64,000 bases of DNA, from NCBI GenBank assembly GCA_945890485.1, contig CAMDCN010000004.1, positions 62,001-126,000 on the forward strand, given 5' to 3'. The notes beneath the pieces are model-generated. The model did no database searches and had not been told where the DNA came from. It was given only the letters and a program-made list of their open reading frames with translations. Position 1 is the first letter of the stretch. Every line of letters begins with the position of its first letter. This DNA comes from Candidatus Sulfopaludibacter sp. SbA3. Lineage in GTDB: Bacteria; Acidobacteriota; Terriglobia; Bryobacterales; Bryobacteraceae. Both the position numbers and the translations under genes were made by a program. Positions 1 to 9,616 of the stretch are shown in pieces.

Positions 1-1
1 A

Positions 2-37
2 TCCTGCCGGGAAGAACGCCGCGTGGTGATTAGTTAA
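2..37 (+). CDS. possible 3' tail of an upstream gene (partial)
   Basis: A reading frame open from the window edge ends in TAA at 35-37, five bases before the homoserine kinase start. Only eleven residues are visible, ending in Arg-Arg-Val-Val-Ile-Ser. The tight spacing suits an upstream member of a threonine-biosynthesis operon such as homoserine dehydrogenase, but this is inference from position only. A second frame also stops at 31-33, so the frame choice is not certain. Confidence 0.2.
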   Translation, partial: SCREERRVVIS

Positions 38-41
38 CCCG

Positions 42-950
42 ATGTGGACGGTGCGGGTGCCGGCTTCGAGCGCTAATCTCGGACCCGGCTTTGACGCTCT
101 AGGTTTAGCATTCGGTCTCTATCTCACCTGCCGGTTTGCTCCGGCCCCAGCGCTATCGATTTCGGTGCGGGGCCGCGATGCCGGAGAAATTTCAACCGGC
201 GCTGATAACTTCATTTGGCAAACGGCGCTCCAAGTGGCCACGGACCTGGGCCGTGAACTGCCGCCGGTGACGCTGGAGATCGATAACGACATTCCGTTGG
301 GCAAGGGCCTGGGTTCAAGCGCGGCGGCGCTGACGGCGGGCGTAGTGATCGCCGACCGGATGTTGGGGCTGGGTTGGCCCATGACGCGGATTCTCGATGA
401 AGCCGCGCGTCTTGAAGGCCATCCGGACAATGTAGCTGCCTGCGTGTTGGGTTCGATTGTCGCAAGCGCGATTGACGGTCATGGAGTTGCGCGGGCCGTG
501 CGCCTGGAAATTCCAGTTCGCTTTGGCGTCGCCGTGGTTGTCCCGGATTTCGTACTCCCCACGAAAGAAGCACGCGCGGCGCTGCCGGATAGCTATTCGA
601 AGGCCGACTGCATTTTTAATGTCCAGCGGAGTTCATTGCTGATCGCTGCGTTGGCGACGGGCAACGTTTCGGCGTTTCCGGCGGCGCTCGAAGACCGGCT
701 GCATCAGCCCTACCGGGCGAAACTTGTGCCGGGCCTCGAAGAGATGTTGAAACTGCGGGCGCCGGGTTTACTGGGTTGCGCGCTTTCTGGCGCGGGTCCT
801 TCCATTCTCGTGTTTTTTGAACGCGGCAGCGAAGAAGTTTGCGATTTGATCCAGCAGATCTTTGCGCTGCATGGCCATTCGGCCGAAGTCCATTATGCGC
901 CCGTCGCTCAGGACGGCTTATCAATCGTGGAGTCCCATGCAACAGAGTAA
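42..950 (+). CDS. thrB: homoserine kinase
   Basis: This enzyme phosphorylates L-homoserine with ATP, the step before threonine synthase in threonine biosynthesis, in the cytoplasm. The 302-residue length is normal for ThrB. The N-terminus has the GHMP-kinase start (VPASSANLGPGFD, residues 6-18). The glycine/serine-rich ATP loop PLGKGLGSSAAAL lies at 85-97, and the C-terminal ALSGAGPS loop near 248-255 is typical of the family. Its end overlaps the next gene by 14 bases, so the two are probably co-transcribed. Threonine synthase is encoded about 7 kb downstream on the opposite strand, so the pathway is split here. No strong Shine-Dalgarno is visible before the ATG. Confidence 0.95.
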   Translation: MWTVRVPASSANLGPGFDALGLAFGLYLTCRFAPAPALSISVRGRDAGEISTGADNFIWQTALQVATDLGRELPPVTLEIDNDIPLGKGLGSSAAALTAGVVIADRMLGLGWPMTRILDEAARLEGHPDNVAACVLGSIVASAIDGHGVARAVRLEIPVRFGVAVVVPDFVLPTKEARAALPDSYSKADCIFNVQRSSLLIAALATGNVSAFPAALEDRLHQPYRAKLVPGLEEMLKLRAPGLLGCALSGAGPSILVFFERGSEEVCDLIQQIFALHGHSAEVHYAPVAQDGLSIVESHATE

Positions 951-1863
951 AGACGCACTCCTGGCCCAAGGTTTACCGGCGGAAGATCCGGCCTTGGCGC
1001 CCACTTCCCTGCTCCGGTTTCCGGACGGCGGCGAGTACCGAATTGAGATCCCTTCGACAGAAGGACCAAAGGCGCTGACCGCCGTACTGGATGAGGCGCG
1101 GATGCGGGACGTGCCCGTGCATCGTGTCTCCCAAGGCAGCGGCATCATGCTGCTGACCAATTCGGAGCTCCGCGAAATGCTCGCCATCGGCCGGCAGGCC
1201 CGCGTCGAAGTGAACCTGTTTCTCGGACCGCGTGCCGGTTGGGATACCGGAGCGCAAAGCGTGTCCCCGACCGGCAAGGCGTTTGCCCTGGCGGCGCGCG
1301 GCGCCAACCAACTGGTACAGAGTTTGGAGGACGTGCGGCGAGGAGTCGACGCCGGGCTGCGTAGCATCCTCGTGAGCGACATCGGCACGTTGGACGTGAT
1401 TTCAAACATGCGGGCGAAGGGCCAGTTGCCGGCGAACCTGATCATCAAGACCTCGGTGATGATGGCTCCGGCAAATCCCGCCAGCGCGCGTTTGCTCGAA
1501 CAGCATGGGGCCGACACCATCAACATTCCTTCGGATCTGACGATCCCGCAGATTGCCAGCATTCGCGCGGCGATCACCAAGCCGATCGATTTCTACGTCG
1601 AGGCCCCGGACACGATTGGCGGCTTCATCCGACACTATGAAGTGGCCGAGTTGATTCGCGTCGCCGCACCGATCTATCTCAAGTTCGGGCTGCGCAATTC
1701 GCCCGACGTGTACCCGAGCGGGACGCATCTCGATGGCACCGTGCTGCTGCTGTGCCGAGAGCGGGTGCGGCGGGCTCAGTTGGCGTGCGAGATGATCGCA
1801 CGCTACGCCAGCAGCGCCGTCATGTCGCCGCTCGGCGCAGCGGACCTCGGCGTTCCCGTCTAG
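937..1863 (+). CDS. U32-peptidase-like TIM-barrel protein
   Basis: A 308-residue cytoplasmic protein without signal peptide or membrane segments. The sequence looks like a parallel beta/alpha barrel: repeated strands such as SILVSDI, NLIIKTSVM, TINIPSD and IDFYVEAPD are followed by helices, and IYLKFGLRN near the C-terminus is conserved in style. This pattern resembles peptidase family U32-related proteins, a family whose better known members act in RNA hydroxylation or ubiquinone synthesis, but I cannot name the substrate. The reading frame is open further upstream; I chose ATG 937 because GGAG lies just before it and earlier Met codons sit deep inside thrB. Co-transcription with thrB is likely from the overlap. 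Confidence 0.55.
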   Translation: MQQSKDALLAQGLPAEDPALAPTSLLRFPDGGEYRIEIPSTEGPKALTAVLDEARMRDVPVHRVSQGSGIMLLTNSELREMLAIGRQARVEVNLFLGPRAGWDTGAQSVSPTGKAFALAARGANQLVQSLEDVRRGVDAGLRSILVSDIGTLDVISNMRAKGQLPANLIIKTSVMMAPANPASARLLEQHGADTINIPSDLTIPQIASIRAAITKPIDFYVEAPDTIGGFIRHYEVAELIRVAAPIYLKFGLRNSPDVYPSGTHLDGTVLLLCRERVRRAQLACEMIARYASSAVMSPLGAADLGVPV

Positions 1864-2606
1864 CCGAAGACGTGAAAGGCGGTTCCTGAAAGCATCTGCT
1901 GCTTCTGTTCGGCGGGCACGTCGAGCCGAAGCAGCTTTCGCATTTCTACGTCTGTGTTTTCGATCAGATCCGACCCGGCCATGAGGCGGTGGGCCGGGAT
2001 GTGCTGCAACACCTCGAAGATGTGATTGGGCATCAACGTCGAAAGGTCGAGGTAGATGTTCGGGCAGAACGACGCGGCGACGATTGCGTCGGCGAGCAGT
2101 AGGCCGCCTCCACCGCAGTGGGCGAGCACTATCTTGAGTCCGGGATAGCGCCGGGCGGCGAACATGAAGACGGACGGCAGGGCGTGAGGGATTCCGGAGC
2201 CCGTGTGGGCAATCAACGCCATCTGATTATCGAGTGCCGTTTCAAACAGAAAGTTGCTGCGTTCCGAGAGCGTATTTAGGCCCTGATACTGCGGTTGGAA
2301 CTTCAGTGCGCGGAAGCCATGAACCTCGCGACAGCGGCGGACTTCGTCGCTAAAAGTCTGTTCCGGGATGAAGGGCGTCAGGCAGGCCGCGCCGACCAGA
2401 CGATCCGGATAGGCGGCCACGGCGGCGCCGATCTCTTCGTGGGCCGCCGTGTAGTCCTCGACGACAGGGAACGGGATGACGACGGACTTATCGACGCCGC
2501 AGCGGTCCATCTCGCGAAGGAGTTGGTCCGCGGTTTGCCGCCGGCCGCTATGACGGGCAAGACCGATATGGGTGTGGGTGTCGTAGAGGAAGTAGCCGTC
2601 TTTCAT
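1860..2606 (-). CDS. amidohydrolase family protein (amidohydrolase-2 type)
   Basis: A 248-residue metal-dependent hydrolase-like protein. It starts with the metal-site signature DTHTH (residues 9-13), has a central His (IAHTGSG), a later AHCGGGG motif and a C-terminal MAGSDL with the usual Asp, all in the order expected for the PF04909 TIM-barrel amidohydrolases. The substrate is unknown; relatives include decarboxylases and lactonases. Its ATG overlaps the queE stop as ATGA (2603-2606), so it is the last gene of the MFS-queC-queE operon. The frame is open to 2954, but that extension lies wholly inside queE and is not protein-like. Its stop overlaps that of the convergent U32-like gene. Confidence 0.8.
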   Translation of the reverse strand: MKDGYFLYDTHTHIGLARHSGRRQTADQLLREMDRCGVDKSVVIPFPVVEDYTAAHEEIGAAVAAYPDRLVGAACLTPFIPEQTFSDEVRRCREVHGFRALKFQPQYQGLNTLSERSNFLFETALDNQMALIAHTGSGIPHALPSVFMFAARRYPGLKIVLAHCGGGGLLLADAIVAASFCPNIYLDLSTLMPNHIFEVLQHIPAHRLMAGSDLIENTDVEMRKLLRLDVPAEQKQQMLSGTAFHVFG

Positions 2607-3274
2607 ACGCCGCGGCGATCGCCCCATAAGTCTACATGGAGGCGCGGGCTCAGGCGGTAACCGTATTCCAGGCATAGCGGCGCGAGCCAAAGGCTGCGTT
2701 CGCGGAGCAGGTCCGGGTTGCGGCCTTCGGGCATCAGGATCACGTGGCCGGGCTCGGCTTCGAGCGTTGCGACGAGCGAACGGATCTCGCGCAGATCTTC
2801 CGGCGACGCAACGACGAACTTGAGCTGGTGGGCACACTTGGCCATCAGCGCCCGCAGCACCGGCACGTTGATGCGGGTGTTTTCGTGACGGACCGCCCAA
2901 TCTCCAGCGGGCGTGGAGTTGGCAAGTTTGGGGCTGATGCTCATCAGGTCGCAAGCGACTGCGGCATCGACGGTGCCGGCAGTCTCAATGGTGATGTGCC
3001 AGCCAGCATCGTGAAGGGCCCGGGAGAGAGGGACGAGTTGCGGCTGGATCATCGGCTCGCCACCAGTGAGGACGGCGTGGCGAGCAGGATAGGCGAGGAC
3101 CTTGGCCAGGATCTCCTCGACCGGCATCTCTTCCCCCTCGGGCTGCCACGATGTGTACGGGGTATCGCACCACGAGCAGCGGAGGTTGCAACCGCTCGAC
3201 CGGACGAACACCGAGGGCACGCCGAGCAGGCTGCCTTCGCCTTGCAGGGAGTAAAAGATCTCGGCGATCTTCAT
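2603..3274 (-). CDS. queE: 7-carboxy-7-deazaguanine synthase
   Basis: A radical-SAM enzyme that converts 6-carboxy-tetrahydropterin to 7-carboxy-7-deazaguanine in the preQ0/queuosine pathway. The 223-residue protein begins with the characteristic [10 protein letters not shown]. The [4Fe-4S] cysteines are C29, C33 and C36 ([10 protein letters not shown]3CX2C spacing), followed by DTPYTSW. The TGGEP motif that contacts SAM lies shortly after. The start overlaps the end of queC as ATGA and its end overlaps the amidohydrolase start the same way, so the three are translationally coupled. The next pathway enzyme, QueC, is the immediate upstream gene. Confidence 0.95.
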   Translation of the reverse strand: MKIAEIFYSLQGEGSLLGVPSVFVRSSGCNLRCSWCDTPYTSWQPEGEEMPVEEILAKVLAYPARHAVLTGGEPMIQPQLVPLSRALHDAGWHITIETAGTVDAAVACDLMSISPKLANSTPAGDWAVRHENTRINVPVLRALMAKCAHQLKFVVASPEDLREIRSLVATLEAEPGHVILMPEGRNPDLLRERSLWLAPLCLEYGYRLSPRLHVDLWGDRRGV

Positions 3275-3951
3275 GGGACCAAAGGATCGGCCACAGCCGC
3301 TTCGGCAAAGCCTTTAGCGCGGAGCAGACAGCTATCGCACTCCCCGCAGGGGCGGCCGCCGGAGATGGGGTCGTAGCAGCTATGGGTAAGCCCGAAATCG
3401 ACACCGGCACTTAATCCAAGATGGATGATCTCCGCTTTGGTCAGCTCGATTAACGGAGTCCGGACGGTCAGTTTGGTGCGGCCTTCGACGCCGGTCTTGG
3501 TCGCGAGGTTGGCCATGTGCTCAAAGGCGTGGATGAACTCCGGGCGGCAGTCCGGATAGCCGGAGTAGTCGACAGCATTTACGCCGATGAAGATCGTATC
3601 GGCCTGCACAACCTCCGCCCAGGCCAGCGCGAACGAAAGGAAAATCGTATTCCGCGCCGGAACGTAGGTAATGGGAATCCCTTTGCCCATCTCGGCCGCG
3701 CTGCGGTGTTTGGGGACGTCGATCTCATCCGTCAGCGCGGAGCCGCCGAACACGCGAAGATCGATGCGGGCGACGCGGTGAGCGTGCGCGCCAAGGTGGG
3801 CCGCGACGCGCTCGGCCGCGGCGAGTTCCTGCCGATGCCTTTGACCATAGTCGAACGACAGCGCGTAGGTCTCGAAGCCTTCCTGGCGGGCGACGGCAAG
3901 GCAGGTGGCGGAGTCGAGTCCGCCGCTCAAAAGGCAGATGGCACGGGCCAA
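3271..3951 (-). CDS. queC: 7-cyano-7-deazaguanine (preQ0) synthase
   Basis: An ATP-dependent ligase that turns 7-carboxy-7-deazaguanine into preQ0, the precursor of queuosine and archaeosine-type bases. The 226-residue protein has the PP-loop [10 protein letters not shown] near residues 7-16 and the following FDYGQRH. The C-terminal zinc site is intact as C192, C202, C205 and C208. It sits four bases after the MFS gene and overlaps queE by four bases. Within the window there is no queD, folE or queF, so the rest of the pathway must be elsewhere. Confidence 0.95.
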   Translation of the reverse strand: MARAICLLSGGLDSATCLAVARQEGFETYALSFDYGQRHRQELAAAERVAAHLGAHAHRVARIDLRVFGGSALTDEIDVPKHRSAAEMGKGIPITYVPARNTIFLSFALAWAEVVQADTIFIGVNAVDYSGYPDCRPEFIHAFEHMANLATKTGVEGRTKLTVRTPLIELTKAEIIHLGLSAGVDFGLTHSCYDPISGGRPCGECDSCLLRAKGFAEAAVADPLVP

Positions 3952-3955
3952 GGTC

Positions 3956-5149
3956 TTACTCCTTCTCCGGCAATGTCCGCGCTAGGAACCAGCCGGCCAG
4001 CGGAAGTACGCTGACGAAGGCGAGCGCGGTATGAAGGCCATAGTGGTCGGCGACTACGCCCGTCAGCGGGATGAAGATCAGACCAGCGCTTCCCCAGGCG
4101 AAACCCATCAACAAGGCCGACACGGTGCCTGCCTGCCCCGGCACCAGACGTTGGCCCATCAGCAGGTTCACAGGAATCGTGAACAGAAGCATCAGGCCGC
4201 CCAGAGCGAGTCCGACCAGCGAGAGCCAACCTTCCGTGAGGAAAAAGACGGCCAGGAACGGCAGGCAGCCGAGCATGGAGATGAGGATGACGCGGCGGCC
4301 GCCGAAGCGATCGGCCAGATGGCCGCCGACGAAACCGCCCAGCGCGCCAAAGGTCATGTACAAAGTGAGTCCCAACGCCGCCGATTGGATCGAGAAACCC
4401 CGTTCCCGGCTCAGATAGAGCGGCAGAAAGTGGGCGAAGCACATATGGACGACAGACCGGATGAAGACGAGCAGATAGTGAACCGTCAGCGGCTTCCACA
4501 CGGCGCGCAGTGGGGCCAACGAAATCCGCCCCTTGCCGGAGCTGACCGGAGGCGTCCGCAGGGTCTGCCACAAAATCAGCGTGATGATCAGGCCGGGGAT
4601 CGCCCCAAGCCAACTACTCTCCAAGCCAAAGCGGCCGACGAGAAGCGAATAGCACGCGGGGCCAATGGCCATGCCCAGCGTCCCGGAACTGATGAACACG
4701 GCCATCCAACGGCCAGGGTTCGTGGGGATGCCGGCGGTGGCGTTCGCCGTAGCCTGCGGGTGGAACGAGGCGACGCCCGCGCCGCCAAGGATGACCATTA
4801 GAAACAGCCACGGGTAGCTGGGCGCCCAACCGAGCAGAGAGATGAACACCCCGGCGATGGCTGGCGCCAACACGGTGAACATCCACGACGGGTAACGATC
4901 GGAGAGGATACCGTAGAGCGGCTGCAGAAGCGAAGAGGAAAACACGAGCGCCCCGCCCAACAGCCCGGCCTGCGATAAACTCAATCCGTGTTTGGCGACG
5001 AGCAGCGGTTGGAATGCGCTGAGGGCGCCAGAATAGAGATCGATGAAGAAGTGCGCGAAGGCGAGCAAACCCAGGGCAACAAACCCGGACCGCTCGGCGG
5101 AAACCACCGGCTGCGCGGCAAGGGTGGCACTGGCGCTGTTAGAACTCAT
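3956..5149 (-). CDS. MFS transporter, fosmidomycin-resistance (Fsr)-like
   Basis: A 397-residue integral membrane transporter with about twelve predicted hydrophobic helices. The N-terminal half has [18 protein letters not shown] followed by a loop with GILSDRYPS, and the [11 protein letters not shown] segment is characteristic of the fosmidomycin-resistance group of the major facilitator superfamily. A second half-repeat carries [12 protein letters not shown]. The substrate cannot be read from the sequence; Fsr relatives export drugs or small metabolites. It is the first gene of an operon with queC, queE and an amidohydrolase, so export of a pathway-related compound is conceivable but unproven. 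TATACT upstream on the minus strand could be a -10 element. Confidence 0.85.
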   Translation of the reverse strand: MSSNSASATLAAQPVVSAERSGFVALGLLAFAHFFIDLYSGALSAFQPLLVAKHGLSLSQAGLLGGALVFSSSLLQPLYGILSDRYPSWMFTVLAPAIAGVFISLLGWAPSYPWLFLMVILGGAGVASFHPQATANATAGIPTNPGRWMAVFISSGTLGMAIGPACYSLLVGRFGLESSWLGAIPGLIITLILWQTLRTPPVSSGKGRISLAPLRAVWKPLTVHYLLVFIRSVVHMCFAHFLPLYLSRERGFSIQSAALGLTLYMTFGALGGFVGGHLADRFGGRRVILISMLGCLPFLAVFFLTEGWLSLVGLALGGLMLLFTIPVNLLMGQRLVPGQAGTVSALLMGFAWGSAGLIFIPLTGVVADHYGLHTALAFVSVLPLAGWFLARTLPEKE

Positions 5150-5202
5150 CCAAAACTCAAGTATAGCGAAACCTATTTCATCGCCCGGGGTTTGAACGAT
5201 TT

Positions 5203-7716
5203 ATGGCTAAGTTGCGGTTCGGTTTGGGGATGTGTTTCGCGGCCGCCTGCTGGGGACAGGCCCCGACGGCGCCAGTGTTGAACCAGCGAGGAGCGGTGAA
5301 CGCGGTGACCCTCCAGCCGGCGCCAAGCAGTGTCTCCCCCGGCGGACTGTTGCAGATTGCCGGTATCAACCTCGGCCCCGCTGCGGGCTTCGTCGCTACG
5401 ACAACTCCTTTGCCGACCGCCATCGGCGACCCCGCATTGGAGGTCCGGATCAATAACCGGCTCGCCCCGATTCTATCGGCGACGCCGGGATTGCTGACGG
5501 TCCAAGTGCCACTCGAAACGCCGATTGGTCCGGCCCAGATCGTCGTGCGCCGCGGAACGGAGAATAGCCGCCCAGCACGGTTTAACGTTGTCGCTCCCGC
5601 ACCTTCCGTGCGCACGGAAAATGGCGCCGGGTTCGGCGTGGCAGGCCGCACGGAAGGCGGCGTGCTGCGCTTGATGGCCTCCGGGCTTGGGTTGACGGAG
5701 CCACGGGTGAACGCGGGAGAATTGCCGCCCGCCGAGGAACCAGCTATCCCTCGCCAACCGATTCGCGCCAGCGTCGGAGGCTTGGCGGCGGAGGTATCGG
5801 CGAAACTATCGACCACAAAAGTCGGCGAATTTGAAATTGATGTCACGATGCCCGAGGGAGCCAAGCCAACCGATGTTGTGGCCGTCTATGTCGGCAACTC
5901 CGCGGGAAATCGCGTCACGGTAGCGGCTGAGCCAACGGCCACAGTGGAATATCTTCCGCTCCCGGAAGCGGCCCGCACCGCGCGAGGATTAACCGCCAGC
6001 GACGTGAGGCCGGGCTACCTGACGCTCAGCGCACCGCGCAACGGCGACGGCTGCTGGCCGTCGTGGCTGGTGGATTTTTCGCGGAGCTCCGTGCGGGAAA
6101 TCCCAGATTGCCCCGCTTCCGCCAATCAGAATGCGGTCAGTCCGTTTCAGGCCAACCCGGATTCCGCAGCCATCGCCGCATTCGTGGGCCCATCCGCGGG
6201 TGCGCCAGGGCAAGGAGTCAGCGACAAACTCACCATCCTGCTCCCGGCCAATGTCGACCCTCTCTCGGTGACCCTGCCTGCTCCAGGCTTGGCTATCGGC
6301 GGCGGACAGGGCGGAAATCTGAATGTCGTCCTGGCGACGACGCCACCCAGCAATGTCCTCGTCAATGCAACGACGGGCGAGGTGTCGGAACCGGCCGGAC
6401 CCGGAGGCGGGTTACCAGGCGGAGGCGGCTTGAACCTCGCCAACCTGCAACTGGACCTCGGTGACGACGTGAAGCAATTAGTGGCGCAACCGGTGAACTT
6501 GGGACAAGGGGCGATTGCCGTCGTGGCCGTTGACAGTGTGACGGCAACCACGCGCGCGAAGTTCGGCATCATCAACCCCGCGGCGGAAGTGCAATCGTCG
6601 CAAAGTTTCCCGGAAACATGGCTTCCGTTGCTCGCGCCCGCGCAGACGCAAGGCCCTGGATTACCAGGCGGCATCCTACCCGGCGGGCCGGGGGGGCCAG
6701 GTGGGCCGGGCGGCGCTCTGGGCGCGGCGACAGCCATTATTCGTGGCGCCGCTTTCTTTGATGCGCAGGCGCGAATCTATTGGGTCCTCGCCCGCAACTC
6801 CGCCAAAACCGCCGATGCTTTCCTTGGCTTCCCAGTCGCGCCCGATTCCGAAACGATCGTCCTTCCCCTGCCGGAGGACACATTTGCCGCTTCTTGCACG
6901 CCGCAAACCCGCCTGTTCAACATCGACCTCGCCCGCCGCATCGCGGTCTCCACCGGTACGGACCCAGAGGCCGAAGTGAAGAACCCATGCACCGCCCAGG
7001 CATTCGCCGTGCTGGACCTCGGCGCACGCGAATTGACCTCGGTCCCCCTACCCGGCCAAGGCCAATTCAGCGTCTCCGGCAACAGCGCTAACGAGATGAG
7101 CGACTACGTCTACGGCACGAACGCCGACCCCGCGCGGCAGAATCGGTCCGACACCATCTACGTACTCGACGGCGTCGGAGGGTCCACGTTTCGGCTCGAC
7201 CTCCCCCCCGAGATCGCCACGTTCACCAACATTACGCCCATTCCTGAAATGACGCTGCTGGTCGCCCAAGCCAACGCGCAAGCTTCGAACGTCATCGGCG
7301 GCGCCGGCCTGGTGATCTTCGACATCGAGAACCAACAGGCTCGCCTGCTGCCCACTCCGGCCGGCTTCGCCTCTGTCCAACTGCTGAACACGTTCCCGGT
7401 AACGCGTAAGCTTCTCGCCCGTGGCACGCGCACCGAGCCCGTTGGCAGCCAATTGCTGCTGTATGACATGGTCACCGGTGATCTCCAGATCCTTCCGAAT
7501 CCGGAAGGCATCACGTGGGTAGGCCAAGTGCCGAATGTGCCGGGACAACCTGGCCAACCGGGTCAGCCTGGCCAACCGGGTCAGCCCGGTCAGCCGCCTC
7601 AACAGCAGCAAACTCCGCCGATGCAGCACTCCTCGCCGCGGTCGAACGCCGTCCACGTCATGGGCTACGGCGCCAACCGGCAACCCGCCGGCATGATCCT
7701 GGTCCGGGTGAATTAA
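5203..7716 (+). CDS. secreted TIGR03437-domain protein with Gly/Pro-rich segments
   Basis: An 837-residue exported protein of unknown function. A signal peptide (residues 1-19, ending CWGQA) is followed at roughly 35-250 by an Ig-like region with the style of TIGR03437: SVSPGGLLQIAGINLGP, then NRLAPILSATPGLLTVQVP. The middle is interrupted by two Gly/Pro-rich stretches (around 400 and 487-505, including runs of GGPGGP). From about 510 the sequence looks like a beta-propeller-type domain with repeated strands. Near the C-terminus a collagen-like PGQ tract (about residues 783-799) precedes a Gln-rich bit. It diverges from the MFS operon over a 53-base gap and meets thrC tail-to-tail with a 4-base overlap. 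The role may be extracellular or cell-surface; no catalytic motif is visible. Confidence 0.75.
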   Translation: MAKLRFGLGMCFAAACWGQAPTAPVLNQRGAVNAVTLQPAPSSVSPGGLLQIAGINLGPAAGFVATTTPLPTAIGDPALEVRINNRLAPILSATPGLLTVQVPLETPIGPAQIVVRRGTENSRPARFNVVAPAPSVRTENGAGFGVAGRTEGGVLRLMASGLGLTEPRVNAGELPPAEEPAIPRQPIRASVGGLAAEVSAKLSTTKVGEFEIDVTMPEGAKPTDVVAVYVGNSAGNRVTVAAEPTATVEYLPLPEAARTARGLTASDVRPGYLTLSAPRNGDGCWPSWLVDFSRSSVREIPDCPASANQNAVSPFQANPDSAAIAAFVGPSAGAPGQGVSDKLTILLPANVDPLSVTLPAPGLAIGGGQGGNLNVVLATTPPSNVLVNATTGEVSEPAGPGGGLPGGGGLNLANLQLDLGDDVKQLVAQPVNLGQGAIAVVAVDSVTATTRAKFGIINPAAEVQSSQSFPETWLPLLAPAQTQGPGLPGGILPGGPGGPGGPGGALGAATAIIRGAAFFDAQARIYWVLARNSAKTADAFLGFPVAPDSETIVLPLPEDTFAASCTPQTRLFNIDLARRIAVSTGTDPEAEVKNPCTAQAFAVLDLGARELTSVPLPGQGQFSVSGNSANEMSDYVYGTNADPARQNRSDTIYVLDGVGGSTFRLDLPPEIATFTNITPIPEMTLLVAQANAQASNVIGGAGLVIFDIENQQARLLPTPAGFASVQLLNTFPVTRKLLARGTRTEPVGSQLLLYDMVTGDLQILPNPEGITWVGQVPNVPGQPGQPGQPGQPGQPGQPPQQQQTPPMQHSSPRSNAVHVMGYGANRQPAGMILVRVN
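7549..7602 (+). repeat. 18-bp tandem repeat encoding Pro-Gly-Gln triplets
   Basis: About three units of an 18-base period encode GQPGQP-like collagen triplets near the C-terminus of the secreted protein. The first two units are almost identical at the DNA level and the third has diverged. Such in-frame repeats can change copy number by slippage. Confidence 0.7.
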
Positions 7717-8894
7717 GCCCGCGGGAAAAGCGCCGAATAGGCTTCCAAGTATTTCAGGCCTGCGCCGGTGTTGTAGATCACCATCCGCTCCTCCGGCTTC
7801 AGGAGTCCGCTGTCGAGCAGCTTTTCCATCGCGGACAGGCAAGCCGCGCCCTCGGGGGCGACAAACACTCCATCCTCAGTCGCCAGCCGGACCCCGGCCT
7901 GCATCATCTCGTCATCGCTGACGGCGATGGCCGTGCCCCCACTCTCGCGCACGGCACGCAGAATCAGGAAGTCGCCCAGCGGCTTCGGCACCCGTAGACC
8001 GCTGGCGACGGTCTGCGCGTTCTCGAAGAACTCGCTCCGCTCCGCCCCCGCCTCATACGCACGCACGACCGGCATGCACCCTTCCACCTGCACCGCGATC
8101 ATCTTCGGCCGCTTCGGACCAATCCAGCCCAGCTCTTCCATCTCCGCAAAGGCCTTCCACATACCGATAATGCCTACGCCGCCACCGGTGGGATAGAAGA
8201 TCACGTCCGGCACCCGCCACTGCATCTGCTCGACCAGTTCGTAGGCCATGGTCTTCTTGCCTTCGATCCGGTAGGGCTCCTTCAACGTCGAAACGTCGAA
8301 CCAGCCCTCTTCATCCTTGCGGGAAGCGACGATCTTGGCGCAGTCGCTGATCAGGCCATCCACCAGTGTCACCTTCGCACCAAAGCTCTTGCATTCGATG
8401 AAATTCGATTGCGGCACGTCTTTCGGCATAAAGATATGCGCCTCGAGTCCGGCCGCGGCGGCATAAGCCGCCAGCGCACTGGCGGCATTACCCGCCGAAG
8501 GGATGGCCACTTTTTTGATGCCGAGTTCGACACACATCGAAATCGCGCACGAAAGCCCCCTTGCTTTAAACGAACCAGTGGGGTTGATCCCCTCGTCCTT
8601 CAGCCACAGATCCTTCATGCCCAGCCGCGCGCCCGTGCGCTTCAGCTTCAGCAGCGGCGACCAGCCTTCGCCCAGCGAGACGATCGACGGCGGCTTGCTC
8701 ACCGGCAGCACCGGAGCGTAGCGCCACATGCTGCGCGGCCCGTTGGCGAGCCAATCGCGATTCCAATTCTCGCGCGCCTTCGTCAAGTCGTAACGAACGA
8801 GCAGCGGCCAGCCGCCGGCGGAGAGATTCTGCGGCACGCCCGCTTCGTAGCGGTCGCCCGTGATGCTGCATTCCAAATGCGTAACAGTGGTCAT
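7713..8894 (-). CDS. thrC: threonine synthase
   Basis: A PLP enzyme converting O-phosphohomoserine to threonine; 393 residues. The PLP lysine is K110 in NPTGSFKARG. The SAGNAASALAAYAA motif follows and the phosphate-binding TGGGVG lies near residue 245. The N-terminus contains a short zinc-ribbon-like HLECSITGDRY start as in the bacterial/archaeal long ThrC type. ATG 8894 was chosen because residues upstream are not conserved in style and the family begins close to it. The enzyme acts directly after ThrB, encoded at the window start. No obvious Shine-Dalgarno is present. It diverges from the lytic transglycosylase gene over 70 bases. Confidence 0.93.
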   Translation of the reverse strand: MTTVTHLECSITGDRYEAGVPQNLSAGGWPLLVRYDLTKARENWNRDWLANGPRSMWRYAPVLPVSKPPSIVSLGEGWSPLLKLKRTGARLGMKDLWLKDEGINPTGSFKARGLSCAISMCVELGIKKVAIPSAGNAASALAAYAAAAGLEAHIFMPKDVPQSNFIECKSFGAKVTLVDGLISDCAKIVASRKDEEGWFDVSTLKEPYRIEGKKTMAYELVEQMQWRVPDVIFYPTGGGVGIIGMWKAFAEMEELGWIGPKRPKMIAVQVEGCMPVVRAYEAGAERSEFFENAQTVASGLRVPKPLGDFLILRAVRESGGTAIAVSDDEMMQAGVRLATEDGVFVAPEGAACLSAMEKLLDSGLLKPEERMVIYNTGAGLKYLEAYSALFPRA

Positions 8895-8964
8895 ATCCCG
8901 ACTTTGAGTTTCCCACTTTTCGATTCGTCTCCACGCTGGGCCTCCGCTGTGCGTCAATAAGTTT

Positions 8965-9597
8965 GTGTCGCGTCTCGCCATCCTGCTGACCCTCGTCGCC
9001 CTACCCGCGCCCGCCGCCGAAGTTTTGCTGCTGACGAACGGGTTCACCATCCGGGCCGAAAGCGTCGAGGCCCTGGGAACCGCCCTGCGGCTCCAAACCG
9101 CGTCGGGCACCGTGGAAATCCCGCTGGCGCAGGTCGTCGAACGGGAAGCGATCCCGGAACCGCCGCCGGCTCCACCCGCGCCTGCCCCCGCCCCACCCGC
9201 GCCCGCTCAGGATCCGCTTGAGGCTGCCGCGAAGAAGGCCGGCCTGCCGCCAGAGTTCCTGAAGAGCGTTGCCCGGATTGAGTCGGCCTTCCGGCAGGAC
9301 GCCATATCCCCCAAAGGCGCCGTCGGCGTGATGCAACTGATGCCGGCCACTGCCCGGGAGCTGGGCGTCGATCCGCACGACAAGGAACAGAACCTCGAAG
9401 GCGGTGCACGGCTGTTGCGAGATTTGCTGCTGAAGTACCAAAACGAACCCGACCAGGTCCGCCGGGCGCTGGCCGCCTATAACGCAGGCCCCGGAGCCGT
9501 AGCCCGGTTCAACGGCACCCCGCCCTACGCCGAGACACAGAATTACGTGAACAAGGTTCTCGCCGAATATCATCGGCTGCGTTCCCGTCCCCAGTAG
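8965..9597 (+). CDS. lytic transglycosylase (SLT domain), exported
   Basis: A 210-residue periplasmic muramidase-type enzyme that cleaves peptidoglycan with formation of 1,6-anhydro ends. It has a signal peptide (1-18, PAPAAEV), a short beta-rich segment resembling the DUF4124/SH3-like modules found before SLT domains, and a Pro/Ala linker at 63-82. The SLT domain spans about 84-205, with the catalytic Glu at E106 (ARIESAF), GAVGVMQLMPATA and ALAAYNAGPGAV. The start is GTG at 8965. The esterase gene begins 19 bases downstream, so co-transcription is possible. Confidence 0.88.
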   Translation: MSRLAILLTLVALPAPAAEVLLLTNGFTIRAESVEALGTALRLQTASGTVEIPLAQVVEREAIPEPPPAPPAPAPAPPAPAQDPLEAAAKKAGLPPEFLKSVARIESAFRQDAISPKGAVGVMQLMPATARELGVDPHDKEQNLEGGARLLRDLLLKYQNEPDQVRRALAAYNAGPGAVARFNGTPPYAETQNYVNKVLAEYHRLRSRPQ

Positions 9598-9616
9598 CGA
9601 TACACTGGCGGGCGTC

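Noticed and set aside
862-936. N-terminal extension of the U32-like gene from ATG 862
   Set aside because: The extra 25 residues lie inside thrB and are not of conserved style; ATG 937 has a ribosome site.
7549-7602. CRISPR-like short repeat at the end of the secreted protein
   Set aside because: Units are directly adjacent, in frame and encode PGQ triplets. There are no spacers.
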